A stretch of 64,000 nt of DNA from Rhodopseudomonas sp. P2A-2r (GTDB lineage Bacteria > Pseudomonadota > Alphaproteobacteria > Rhizobiales > Xanthobacteraceae): positions 2,698,001-2,762,000 of the forward strand of contig NZ_CP110389.1 in assembly GCF_026015985.1 (NCBI RefSeq), written 5' to 3'. This document shows positions 35,004 to 42,939 of this stretch, piece after piece. Numbering within the stretch: position 1 is the first letter of the stretch; each line of letters starts with the position of its first letter. The position numbers were made by a program, and so were the translations under genes. The notes below the pieces were generated by a model. The model searched no databases. It saw only the letters and a list, made by a program, of their open reading frames with translations, and was not told where the DNA came from.

Positions 35004-36296
35004 TCAGCCGACGTAGTCGGCGAGGCGAAGTCCGGTGAATTGCCAGCGGTGGTGGGGATAGAAGAAATTGCGATAGGACAGACGGCTGTGGCCGTCCGGC
35101 GTGGCCAGCGATGAACCGCGCAGGACTAGTTGATTGACCATGAACTTGCCGTTGTATTCGCCGAGCGCGCCCTCGATGGCGCGGTAGCCGGGATAGGGCG
35201 AATAGGAACTGCGCGTCCATTGCCAGACCAGCCCGAAGGCATCGTTGAGCCCGCCGGCGCGAGCGGCGACCTCCCATTCCATCTCGGTCGGAAGATGCTT
35301 GCCGCTCCAGCGGGCAAAGGCGTCGGCCTCGTAATAGCTGACGTGGCAGACCGGCGCGTGGGGATCGATCGGCTGCAGCCCGGCCAGCGTCATGATCCGC
35401 CATTCGCCGTCGATCTTGCGCCAGTGACCGGGCGCCTGCCATTCCTCGCGCGCGGCGGCAGCAAAGCCGTCCATCAGCCACAGCGTTGCGGTGTCGTAAC
35501 CGCCGGCCTTCATGAACTGCAGCCACTCGCCGTTGGTGACGAGGTTGCGTGCGAGCTTGACCGGCCCGACCAGCGCGCGATGCGCCGGCTTTTCGTTGTC
35601 GAAATGAAATGTCTCGCTCTGATGCCCGATGGTGTGGATGCCTTCGGTCAGCGTCAGCCAGGGATCCCCTGAGGTCGTTGAAACCGGGAATTGCCAGGCG
35701 GCATCGTAGGCCGGCGGGATCGGGTTCTGCGCGAAGGCATGCAGGATGTCGGTCAGCATCAGTTCCTGGTGCTGCTGCTCGTGGTTGAGGCCAACCTCCA
35801 GCAGCGGCACCAGCGAGGCCAGCTTGGCGTCGTCGGTCGTGTCGAAGAACCTGATGACGGCCGCGTCGACGTGCCGGCGATACGCCGTCACTTCATCGGC
35901 ACCGGGGCGAGTGAGGTGGCCACGCTGGGCGCGGGCGTGACGCGGGCCTGCGGAGACGTAATAGGAGTTGAACAGGTAGGCGTAGTCGGGATGGCACGGC
36001 TTGTAGCCCGGGCTGTGCTCGCCGAGCAGAAACTGCTCCCAGAACCAGGTGACATGGGCACGGTGCCATTTCGCCGGGCTGGCGTCGGGCATGGACTGCA
36101 CCAGCTGGTCCTCAGGGGACAGCGGCGCGGCGCGGCGTTCGGTTTCGTTGCGGACGGCGAGAAAGGCTTCGCCCAGTCGCCGGGCCAGCGAACCAGATCC
36201 GGAAGACAATGACGCGGCCGGGGCGGCCAGCGCGGCCGCGGCTGAAGCTGGATTCGTCACGAAAATCTCCGGTTTCGTAGAGAACGTTGCTTTCAC
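35004..36296 (-). CDS. egtB: ergothioneine biosynthesis sulfoxide synthase
   Basis: An iron(II) enzyme that couples hercynine and a thiol (gamma-glutamylcysteine or cysteine) to a sulfoxide using O2. The protein has 430 residues. The N-terminal DinB-like domain carries iron ligands in WHRAHVTWFWEQF and LNHEQQHQELMLTD. The C-terminal FGE-sulfatase/C-type-lectin-like domain includes HLPTEMEWEVAARAGG, WQWTRSSYSPYPGY and VLRGSS. The start is GTG 36296. egtC and egtE are not present, so later steps must be supplied elsewhere. Confidence 0.95.
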   Translation of the reverse strand: MKATFSTKPEIFVTNPASAAAALAAPAASLSSGSGSLARRLGEAFLAVRNETERRAAPLSPEDQLVQSMPDASPAKWHRAHVTWFWEQFLLGEHSPGYKPCHPDYAYLFNSYYVSAGPRHARAQRGHLTRPGADEVTAYRRHVDAAVIRFFDTTDDAKLASLVPLLEVGLNHEQQHQELMLTDILHAFAQNPIPPAYDAAWQFPVSTTSGDPWLTLTEGIHTIGHQSETFHFDNEKPAHRALVGPVKLARNLVTNGEWLQFMKAGGYDTATLWLMDGFAAAAREEWQAPGHWRKIDGEWRIMTLAGLQPIDPHAPVCHVSYYEADAFARWSGKHLPTEMEWEVAARAGGLNDAFGLVWQWTRSSYSPYPGYRAIEGALGEYNGKFMVNQLVLRGSSLATPDGHSRLSYRNFFYPHHRWQFTGLRLADYVG

Positions 36297-36318
36297 GCAA
36301 GGGTTCCGCGGTCGGCCT

Positions 36319-36332
36319 GTCCTAAATAGGAC
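36319..36332. promoter_or_regulatory. 14-bp inverted repeat upstream of egtB
   Basis: GTCCTAAATAGGAC has perfect 6-bp arms around AA, centred about 30 bases upstream of the egtB start in an interval that also serves grxD. Its AT-rich core stands out from the G+C-rich surroundings. Operator function is a guess from symmetry and position. Confidence 0.35.
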
Positions 36333-36590
36333 GTCCGGCGCGTTATAAAAGGCTCGCGGTCATATGATTGATCGGGCCGGCCGGGGGCCAAGGCCCGCGT
36401 CGGCGGAATGCGCGGGAGCCCGCCCGGGCAGCCCGGCTCTCTATCATTTGCCCCCCCCGGCGCGGCTATCCCTTGGTTTTGCTCCGGTTTCCGGGCATTT
36501 TCCTTGGGATGCACAAATCTTTGGGCTACCTATATGACATGACAGGTGGGCCGAGCCGCCCGGTGGCTGGGCCGCAACGAGGACGCGATC

Positions 36591-36923
36591 ATGAGCATTG
36601 ACCAATTCATCGACAATGAAGTGAAGACCAACGACGTGGTGCTGTTCATGAAGGGCACGCCGCAGTTTCCGCAGTGCGGCTTTTCCGGCCAGGTGGTGCA
36701 GATCCTCGATCACGTCGGCGTCGGCTACAAGGGCCTCAACGTGCTCGAATCGGCCGACCTGCGCGACGGCATCAAGACCTATTCGAACTGGCCGACGATT
36801 CCGCAGCTTTACGTCAAGGGCGAGTTCGTCGGCGGCTGCGACATCATCCGCGAGATGTTCCAGGCCGGCGAGTTGCAGGCCCTGCTGGCCGAAAAAGGCG
36901 TGATCAGCGCGCCGGCAACCTGA
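36591..36923 (+). CDS. grxD: monothiol glutaredoxin, CGFS type
   Basis: A 110-residue Grx4-type protein. DVVLFMKGTPQFPQCGFSG holds the CGFS site (Cys29). WPTIPQLYVKGEFVGGCDIIREM is the glutathione and cluster-binding segment. It binds a bridging 2Fe-2S cluster as a homodimer or with BolA and acts in Fe-S delivery and iron sensing. ATG 36591 is the family start. The 290 bases upstream are shared with divergent egtB. Confidence 0.95.
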   Translation: MSIDQFIDNEVKTNDVVLFMKGTPQFPQCGFSGQVVQILDHVGVGYKGLNVLESADLRDGIKTYSNWPTIPQLYVKGEFVGGCDIIREMFQAGELQALLAEKGVISAPAT

Positions 36924-37100
36924 GCCTGACCGGTCGCGGGTTCGGCGCGACGCAACTCGGCGTCGCCGCCGCCGGTATCACTACGCTGCTTAGCGCTGAT
37001 GCTGTCGTCGTGCCCCTCCAATGGTCGCTGGCGTTTGTGACACCCCTTGTCTGAGCGGGCGCGGGCGTTACAATTCCGTCATCTGATGGAAAGCCTGGTG

Positions 37101-38387
37101 ATGAATTTGCGGCGTGCAACGCGCTCCCTGCTGTGCGGAGCGCTGTTGCTGGTTGCGCCGGCATCCGCGACCCGGGCCGAAGGTCTTTTCGAAATTCCGC
37201 CCGGCGCGCGGTTCTCGCAGGAGAAGCTGGCACGGATCGGCGAGTTCTTCCGCAACGAGATCGACCACGCCCGCATACCCGGCGCGGTGATCCTGATCCA
37301 GCAGCACGGCAAGCCGGTGTACACGCAGGCGTTCGGCATGCGCGACCTGGCGTCCGACCTGCCGATGACGCAAGACACCATCTTTCGTCTGCATTCGATG
37401 ACCAAGCCGATCACCTCGGTGGCGGCCATGATGCTGGTCGACCAGGGCCGGCTGAAGCTCGACGATCCCGTCTCGAAATACATCCCGTCCTTTGCCGACG
37501 CCAAGGTCGGCGTCGAGAAGACGGTCGAGGAAGGCGAGAAGGCGCTGGCGATCGAGCCGCTGACGCGGCCGATCACCGTGCGCGACCTGATGCTGCATAC
37601 GTCCGGCATTACCTACGGCTTCTACGGCCAGGGCATGGTCCGCCGCGTCTATGGCAATGCCAGCATCTATGACGGCGATTTCGACAACGCCGAATTCGCC
37701 GAGCGCATCGCCGACCTGCCGCTGCAGGAGCAGCCCGGCACGCTGTGGGACTACGGCCACTCCACCGACGTGCTCGGCCGCGTCATCGAGGTGGTCTCAG
37801 GCAAGTCGCTGCTCAAATTCGAGCAGGAGGCGTTGCTCGGCCCGCTCGGGATGACCGACACCGGGTTCTTCATCGCCGATCGCGCCAAGCGCTTCATGAT
37901 GGCGCAGCCGATGCCGTGGGACACCGACTTCCGCGTCGGCTTCGACAGCGGACCCGATCGCTTCATGAAATGGGAATCCGGCGGCGGTGGCATGCACACC
38001 ACCGTGGGCGACTTCGCCCGCTTCGCGCAAATGATCCTGAACGGCGGTACGCTGGACGGCCGGCGTTATCTCAGTCCCGAAGCCTTCAAGGAAATGACCT
38101 CCGATCACATCGGCAAGGAGTCCGGCGTCAAGCGCGACGTGCTGTATTTCCCCGGCGACGGCTTCGGCTTCGGCTACGGCTTCGGCGTGCGTACCGATCC
38201 CGGCAATGCCAGGCCGCCGCCGCCGGGTTCGCTGGGCGAACTGAAATGGGATGGCGCCAGCGGCTGCTATTTCGTCATCGATCGCAAGCAGGATTTCTTC
38301 TTCGTGCTGCTGGAGCAGACGCCCTCGGAGCGCCAGCGCATCCAGGCGACGGTCAAACGGTTGATCTATGAAGCGCTGGAGAATTAG
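37101..38387 (+). CDS. serine hydrolase, class C beta-lactamase fold (tandem copy 1)
   Basis: A 428-residue exported protein. The signal peptide is about 1-26 (ASATRA|EG). The catalytic SxxK is SMTK (Ser99) and YxN is represented by YGHS. FGFGYGFGV near the C-terminus is typical of the EstB/beta-lactamase-like esterase group. It may hydrolyse esters or D-amino peptides; true beta-lactamase activity is unlikely. ATG 37101 has GGAAAG 7 bases upstream; ATG 37086 is an alternative. Its end overlaps the start of the next paralogue by 20 bases. Confidence 0.87.
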   Translation: MNLRRATRSLLCGALLLVAPASATRAEGLFEIPPGARFSQEKLARIGEFFRNEIDHARIPGAVILIQQHGKPVYTQAFGMRDLASDLPMTQDTIFRLHSMTKPITSVAAMMLVDQGRLKLDDPVSKYIPSFADAKVGVEKTVEEGEKALAIEPLTRPITVRDLMLHTSGITYGFYGQGMVRRVYGNASIYDGDFDNAEFAERIADLPLQEQPGTLWDYGHSTDVLGRVIEVVSGKSLLKFEQEALLGPLGMTDTGFFIADRAKRFMMAQPMPWDTDFRVGFDSGPDRFMKWESGGGGMHTTVGDFARFAQMILNGGTLDGRRYLSPEAFKEMTSDHIGKESGVKRDVLYFPGDGFGFGYGFGVRTDPGNARPPPPGSLGELKWDGASGCYFVIDRKQDFFFVLLEQTPSERQRIQATVKRLIYEALEN

Positions 38388-39641
38388 CGCCGCGCGCCTC
38401 GCCGCGGCGTTGGCCGTCGGGCTGACGCTGCTCGCCGCCGCATCGCTGCGCACGGCGTGGGCCGAAGCGCCGGCGCGCACGTTGTCGACGGCCAGGCTCG
38501 CCGCGCTCAACGACTATTTCGGTAACGAGATCGGCAGCGGCAAGATTCCCGGCGCCGTGGTGCTGGTGCAGCAGCACGGCAAGGCGGTCTATGCGGAGTC
38601 GTTCGGCAAGCGCGATGGCGCCAACCCGATGACGCCGGACAGCATCTTCCGGCTGTATTCCATGTCGAAACCGGTCACCTCGGTGGCCGCGATGATGCTG
38701 GTGGAAGAGGGCGGGCTGAAGCTCGACGATCCCGTGTCGAAGTTCATTCCGGCCTTTGCCGACGCAAAGGTCGGCATCGACCGCAAGGGCGGCGACGAGC
38801 ATGCTACGTCGGCCGTCGTGCCGCTGCGCCGTCCGATCACGATCGCGGACCTGCTGCGCCACACTTCCGGCATCACCTATGGCTTCTACGGCGACGATGC
38901 GGCGCGGCGGCGCTATGCGCAGATCGGTCTGTTCCAGCGCGATTTCGACAATGCCGAACTGGCCGACCGCATCGCGAAGCTTCCGCTGGCCGAGCAGCCA
39001 GGCACGCTGTGGGACTACGGCCACTCCACCGACGTGCTCGGCCGCGTCATCGAGGGGTGTCGGGACAGAGCCTGTACGTTTTCCTGAAGACGCGGCTGCT
39101 CGACCCGCTGGGGATGGTCGATACGTCATTCTACGTCACCGATGAAGCCAAGCGCGGGCGCATCGCCGAGCCGTTTCCGGGCGATCGGATGATCGGACCG
39201 GTGATCGGCATGCATGACCCGCTGGACGTCCGGCGCTGGCAGGCCGGCGGTTCCGGCCTGGTCGGCACGCTCGGCGACTATGCGCGCTTCGCACAGATGC
39301 TGCTCGATGGCGGCGTCTATGAGGGCCGGCGCTATCTGCGCGCCGAGACGGTCGCGCTGATGACCGCGGACCATGTCGGCCCGGGCAGCGGCGTCAAGCG
39401 CGACTACTACTACTTCCCCGGCAACGGCAGCGGTTTCGGCTATGGCTTCGCGGTACGAACCAAGGAACTGCCGAGCGAGCCCGGCCCGGTCGGCGAGTAT
39501 CGCTGGGACGGCGTCGGCGGCACTTTCTTCTGGATCGATCCGCGCGACGACATGTTCGTTGTCGTGATGATGCAGGCGCCGTCGCAGCGTGTGCGCATCG
39601 AGGCGGACGTGCGGAAGATTGTGTATGGGGCAGTGGAGTAG
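38368..39641 (+). pseudogene. serine hydrolase paralogue (tandem copy 2), frameshifted
   Basis: Frame 1 (38368-39087) starts with a signal peptide and includes SMSK and YGHS, then fails after RVIEG. The adjacent frame continues VSGQSLYVFLKTRLLDPLGMVDTSFYV to FGYGFAVRTKE, the rest of the family. Comparison with copy 1 (GAGGTGGT) shows one T missing in GAGGGGT at 39052-39058. The break sits exactly at the edge of a 55-base block identical to copy 1 (37737-37791 and 39001-39055). It is either inactivated or an assembly or base error. Confidence 0.8.
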
Positions 39642-39682
39642 GGCAGCCACCTCTGCGTCGCTTCCGTCACCAAACACTCCGT

Positions 39683-39805
39683 TGTCATCACCCGCGAAAG
39701 CGGGTGATCCAGTAGACGCTGTCGACGCGGATTGATCGCCGACGGCGGTGTCTACTGGGTCGCCCGGTCCAGGCGCGCAATTGCGCGCCCGGCCGGACGA
39801 TGACA
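39683..39805. repeat. palindromic element, family B (copy 3)
   Basis: Begins TGTCATCACCCGCGAAAG and ends GGACGATGACA. Inner pairs are GGGTGATCCAGTAGA/TCTACTGGGTCGCCC and GGCGCGCAATTGCGCGCC. Flanking similarity with copy 4 extends left for about 15 bases (CGTCACCA-ACTCCGT). It lies between convergent genes. Confidence 0.85.
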
Positions 39806-39826
39806 GTTGAGTGTTTGGCGGCGAGG

Positions 39827-40894
39827 TTACGCCGTCCTGACGATCTCGCGCACCAGCCCCAGCGTCTCCTCGATCATCTCCTGTGTCACATCCAGATGCG
39901 TACACGCGCGGATGCGGCCGTCCATGGTGGCGAGCAGCACGCCGCGCGCGCGCAAGGCGGCGACCATGGCCGCGCCCGTGACGCCGGCGCCTGCAGGATC
40001 AAAGAACACCAGATTGGTCTCCGGCTGCTGCACTACAATGCCGGGGATTTGCGACAGGCCGCCGGCCAGTGCGCGGGCGTTGGCGTGGTCGTCTGCGAGC
40101 CGCTCGACGTGGTGATCGAGCGAATACAGGCAGCCCGCAGCACTGATGCCGGCCTGGCGCATCGCGCCGCCCAGCCGCTGCTTCCAGCGCCAGACCTCGT
40201 CGATGAAGTCGCGCGAGCCGGCCATTGCGGCGCCCAGGGGCGCGCCGAGGCCTTTGGTGAAATCGAGCCACACCGAGTCCCAGCCGTCCGACATCTCGCG
40301 CGCGCTGATGCCAGTGGCGACGCAGGCATTCAACAGCCGCGCGCCATCCATATGGGTGGCCATGCCGTGCTCGCGGGCGATCGTCGTGACCGCGTCGAGC
40401 GCGGTCTTCTTCCAGACCGTGCCGCCGCCGATGTTGGCGGTCTGCTCGACGCTGACCAGGGTCTGCGGCGGCTCGTAGCGGCTGCGCGGGTGCAGCGCAC
40501 CGCGCAGCGCCTCGGGCGTGAACTGGCCGTCGGCGCCGGGTACGGCAGTGACCTGGAAGCCGCCGAGCGCGGCATGGGCGCCGCCCTCGCGGCTGATCAG
40601 ATGCGCGGTGGGGTGCGCCAGGATCTCGTCGCCGCGCCGGCAATGCACCAGGGTTGCGGCAACATTGCACATGGTGCCCGACGGCATGAACACCGCAGCC
40701 TCCTTGCCGAGCAGTTCGGCAACGCGCGCGCACAGCGCGTTGACCGTGGGGTCGTCGCCGATCTGCTCGTCGCCGACCTCGGCGCGGGCCATCGCGTCGC
40801 GCATCGCAGCGGTCGGGCGGGTCTGGGTGTCCGATAGGAGATTGATGCGGACCGGCGTGGCGTTCGGGTCCGTCGGCGTCGGCGTGTAGGTCAT
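39827..40894 (-). CDS. threonine aldolase / beta-eliminating lyase family, PLP-dependent
   Basis: A 355-residue protein. NLLSDTQTRPTAAMRDAMARAEVGDEQIGDDPTVNALCARVAELLGKEAAVFMPSGTMCN is the classic low-specificity threonine aldolase front (abridged: VGDEQIGDDPTVN, FMPSGTMCN). The PLP lysine is Lys214 in VWLDFTKGLGAP, and MDGARLLNA binds the cofactor ring. It cleaves L-threonine or allo-threonine to glycine and acetaldehyde; some relatives act on other beta-hydroxy amino acids. ATG 40894 is chosen over upstream in-frame codons. Confidence 0.9.
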   Translation of the reverse strand: MTYTPTPTDPNATPVRINLLSDTQTRPTAAMRDAMARAEVGDEQIGDDPTVNALCARVAELLGKEAAVFMPSGTMCNVAATLVHCRRGDEILAHPTAHLISREGGAHAALGGFQVTAVPGADGQFTPEALRGALHPRSRYEPPQTLVSVEQTANIGGGTVWKKTALDAVTTIAREHGMATHMDGARLLNACVATGISAREMSDGWDSVWLDFTKGLGAPLGAAMAGSRDFIDEVWRWKQRLGGAMRQAGISAAGCLYSLDHHVERLADDHANARALAGGLSQIPGIVVQQPETNLVFFDPAGAGVTGAAMVAALRARGVLLATMDGRIRACTHLDVTQEMIEETLGLVREIVRTA

Positions 40895-40957
40895 GGGGGT
40901 TCTCGGTCTTGCATATCGAAGCGACGTGAGAGCCGCCTGCGTCACCACATACTCCGT

Positions 40958-41080
40958 TGTCATCACCCGCGAAAGCGGGGGATCCAGTGGACGGCGGTGG
41001 TGCGGCGCCATCGCTGGCGCCTGCGTTTACTGGATCGCCCGGTCCTGGCGCGCAATTGCGCGCCTGGCCGGGCGATGACA
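40958..41080. repeat. palindromic element, family B (copy 4)
   Basis: Begins TGTCATCACCCGCGAAAG and ends GGCGATGACA. Inner pairs are GGATCCAGTGGACG with TTTACTGGATCGCCC (imperfect) and GGCGCGCAATTGCGCGCC. It lies in the promoter side of the threonine aldolase gene, just beyond the rpsD terminator. Confidence 0.85.
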
Positions 41081-41126
41081 GTGGAGGATGTGGCGCGGAC
41101 GACGGAAGATCATTGGCCCAACAAAA

Positions 41127-41151
41127 AAGGCCCCGGAAAATCCGGGGCCTT
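41127..41151 (-). terminator. rpsD intrinsic terminator
   Basis: Read on the minus strand: AAGGCCCCGGA, loop TTT-, TCCGGGGCCTT followed directly by a T-run (TTTTTT, the A-run 41123-41128 on the plus strand). The stem is a perfect 11 bp, 24 bases past the rpsD stop. This is a strong rho-independent terminator. Confidence 0.9.
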
Positions 41152-41174
41152 GATCTCGTGATCGCTGCTGAAAC

Positions 41175-41792
41175 TTAGCGCGAATAGAATTCGACGATCA
41201 GATGCGGTTCCATCTGCACGGCGAACGGAACGTCCGACAGCACCGGGATGCGGATGAACTTGGCGGTCATCTTGCCGTGGTCGGTTTCGACGTAGTCCGG
41301 GGTGTCGCGCTCGCCGAGGGTCGAGGCTTCGAGCACGAAAGCGAGCTGCTTCGAGGATTCCTTGACCTCGATGAGGTCGCCGACCTTGACCTTGTAGGAA
41401 GCGATGTTGACGCGCTTGCCGTTCACCTTGATGTGGCCGTGGTTGATGAACTGACGGGCCGCGAACATGGTGGCGACGAACTTGGCGCGATACACTACGG
41501 TGTCGAGGCGGCGCTCGAGCAGGCCGATCAGGTTTTCACCGGTGTCGCCCTTCATGCGGCCGGCTTCCACGTAGATGGAGTGGAACTGGCGCTCGGAGAT
41601 GTTGGCGTAATAGCCCTTCAGCTTCTGCTTGGCGCGCAGCTGCACGCCGAAGTCTGAGAGCTTGCCCTTGCGGCGCTGGCCATGCTGGCCGGGGCCGTAT
41701 TCGCGCTTGTTGACCGGAGATTTGGGACGACCCCAAATGTTCTGGCCCATGCGGCGGTCGATTTTGTATTTAGCTTCACTACGCTTGGTCAT
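41175..41792 (-). CDS. rpsD: 30S ribosomal protein S4
   Basis: A primary 16S rRNA-binding protein that nucleates 30S assembly. The protein has 205 residues. [26 protein letters not shown] is the alphaproteobacterial start, and [28 protein letters not shown] follows. The S4 RNA-binding domain covers [36 protein letters not shown]. It is monocistronic, with a clear promoter, a structured leader and a terminator, so autogenous control through the leader is possible. Confidence 0.98.
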   Translation of the reverse strand: MTKRSEAKYKIDRRMGQNIWGRPKSPVNKREYGPGQHGQRRKGKLSDFGVQLRAKQKLKGYYANISERQFHSIYVEAGRMKGDTGENLIGLLERRLDTVVYRAKFVATMFAARQFINHGHIKVNGKRVNIASYKVKVGDLIEVKESSKQLAFVLEASTLGERDTPDYVETDHGKMTAKFIRIPVLSDVPFAVQMEPHLIVEFYSR

Positions 41793-41931
41793 CGCGTCCT
41801 CGATGTTGAGAGAGAATGAGGAGACGCGCCCTCCTGTGTACCGGAGAATTCCGGTACCGACAGGTTCATCCTCAAGCTGAGGGAGAACCACGGGTGCGAA
41901 ACGCAACGCGGGCCGAAAACGGCCCGCGAGC
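41793..41931 (-). promoter_or_regulatory. structured rpsD 5' leader
   Basis: About 139 nt lie between the predicted transcription start and the rpsD ATG. It holds three hairpins: a perfect 9-bp stem with tetraloop at 41907-41928 (CGCGGGCCG/CGGCCCGCG), a 5-bp stem at 41870-41882, and a perfect 8-bp stem at 41838-41857 (GTACCGGA/TCCGGTAC). S4 represses its own mRNA in other bacteria by binding leader structure; no known S4-leader consensus was recognised here. Confidence 0.5.
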
Positions 41932-41937
41932 AAGCGG

Positions 41938-41966
41938 GTTCTAGGAACAACGGCCCGATATGTCAA
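41938..41966 (-). promoter_or_regulatory. sigma-70 type promoter of rpsD
   Basis: On the minus strand TTGACA (41966-41961), 17 bases, TAGAAC (41943-41938). The -35 box is perfect, the spacer optimal, and the -10 matches 4 of 6 positions. This is the clearest housekeeping promoter in the window, as expected for a ribosomal protein gene. Confidence 0.75.
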
Positions 41967-42041
41967 TTGAAAGACGGGCGCGGGAAGCCGGAAAACGGCC
42001 GTCCGGGATGTTCGGCCGGGCCATTCTGACGCTTTTGGGCC

Positions 42042-42818
42042 CTAAAAGGCCACCGCCCGGACCGATTTCGTGGCCGGAGGGTAATCGGCCAGCACTTCGT
42101 CGGCAATTTCGGTATTCAGCACCTGTTCCAGCCGACTCAGGGCCTGCGCGATGATCGCGGCGTCGGTAACCCGGTGGTCCCAGCGGATCACCACTTCCAT
42201 GGTCCCGTCCGGCTCCAGCGCGCCATAGCTGAGGAGGAACGGGCCGGGGCTGATCGCATCGAGATTGCCGGGGCCGAAGGCGGCCACCGAGGTGATGCCG
42301 AAATTGCCGCAGAAATTGGCGCGCTGCCGGCCGATGGCGAAGCAGCCCGCCCACAGCAGCCGGCGCAGCGGCAGCGGCAGCCGCGTCACCCGCATCAGCT
42401 TGCGGAACATCGGCACCTTCTCGATCGGCGCCGTCATGGCGTGGCGGATCAGCGCATCGATCTCGGCCAGCGTCATCGCCTCGCCGCCGCACACGCGTTG
42501 CGGCAGTACACATGGCTCGCCGCCTTCGTTGCGCGCGATGGCGATCATGCCGACGCTGCGCGGTAGTTCGTAGAAGTGCGGCCACGGCCCGCCGATAAAC
42601 ATCGTGCGCAGCACCGGCTCGTCCTTCGCCACGAGGCAGAATGCCTTGGTGAAGATGGCGGTCCAGCCCGGCGGATGCGCCGATCCGGCGCGGGCCGCAG
42701 CGAGCGCATCGAGTGCCAGCCGCCGCCGCAGCGCGACAAACGGCACGCGCGTCGACGCGTGCATCAGATCCATGATCAGACGGCGCGGCATTGATACTTT
42801 GCGAATCGTTCCGCGCAT
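42042..42818 (-). CDS. E2-type (2-oxoacid dehydrogenase) acyltransferase-domain protein without lipoyl domain
   Basis: A 258-residue protein equivalent to the catalytic core of dihydrolipoyl acyltransferases. MPRRLIMDLMHASTRVPFVALRRRL corresponds to the core's first helix and strand. VVIRWDHRVTDAAIIAQALSRLEQVL carries the catalytic His/Asp of DHRVxDG, with Gly changed to Ala. No lipoyl or E1/E3-binding domain precedes it, so it cannot be a normal complex subunit. A chloramphenicol-acetyltransferase-like acyl transfer is conceivable. ATG 42818 is chosen for family fit; 42872 is an upstream alternative. Confidence 0.75.
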   Translation of the reverse strand: MRGTIRKVSMPRRLIMDLMHASTRVPFVALRRRLALDALAAARAGSAHPPGWTAIFTKAFCLVAKDEPVLRTMFIGGPWPHFYELPRSVGMIAIARNEGGEPCVLPQRVCGGEAMTLAEIDALIRHAMTAPIEKVPMFRKLMRVTRLPLPLRRLLWAGCFAIGRQRANFCGNFGITSVAAFGPGNLDAISPGPFLLSYGALEPDGTMEVVIRWDHRVTDAAIIAQALSRLEQVLNTEIADEVLADYPPATKSVRAVAF

Positions 42819-42939
42819 CTGCTGTGAAGCCCCGCCCAGGACGGCCGGGTCGTTGCCCGGCCAGCCTGTCATGTAGCATATTCAGGAGGGTTATACAGCC
42901 GCTAGTTGCGCAATCGCGATCCAGAACCGGGGCGCGGCC

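Noticed and set aside
27792..41080. Family B repeats as a dispersed CRISPR-like array
   Set aside because: Copies are kilobases apart, about 100-120 bp long, with no spacer periodicity and no cas genes.
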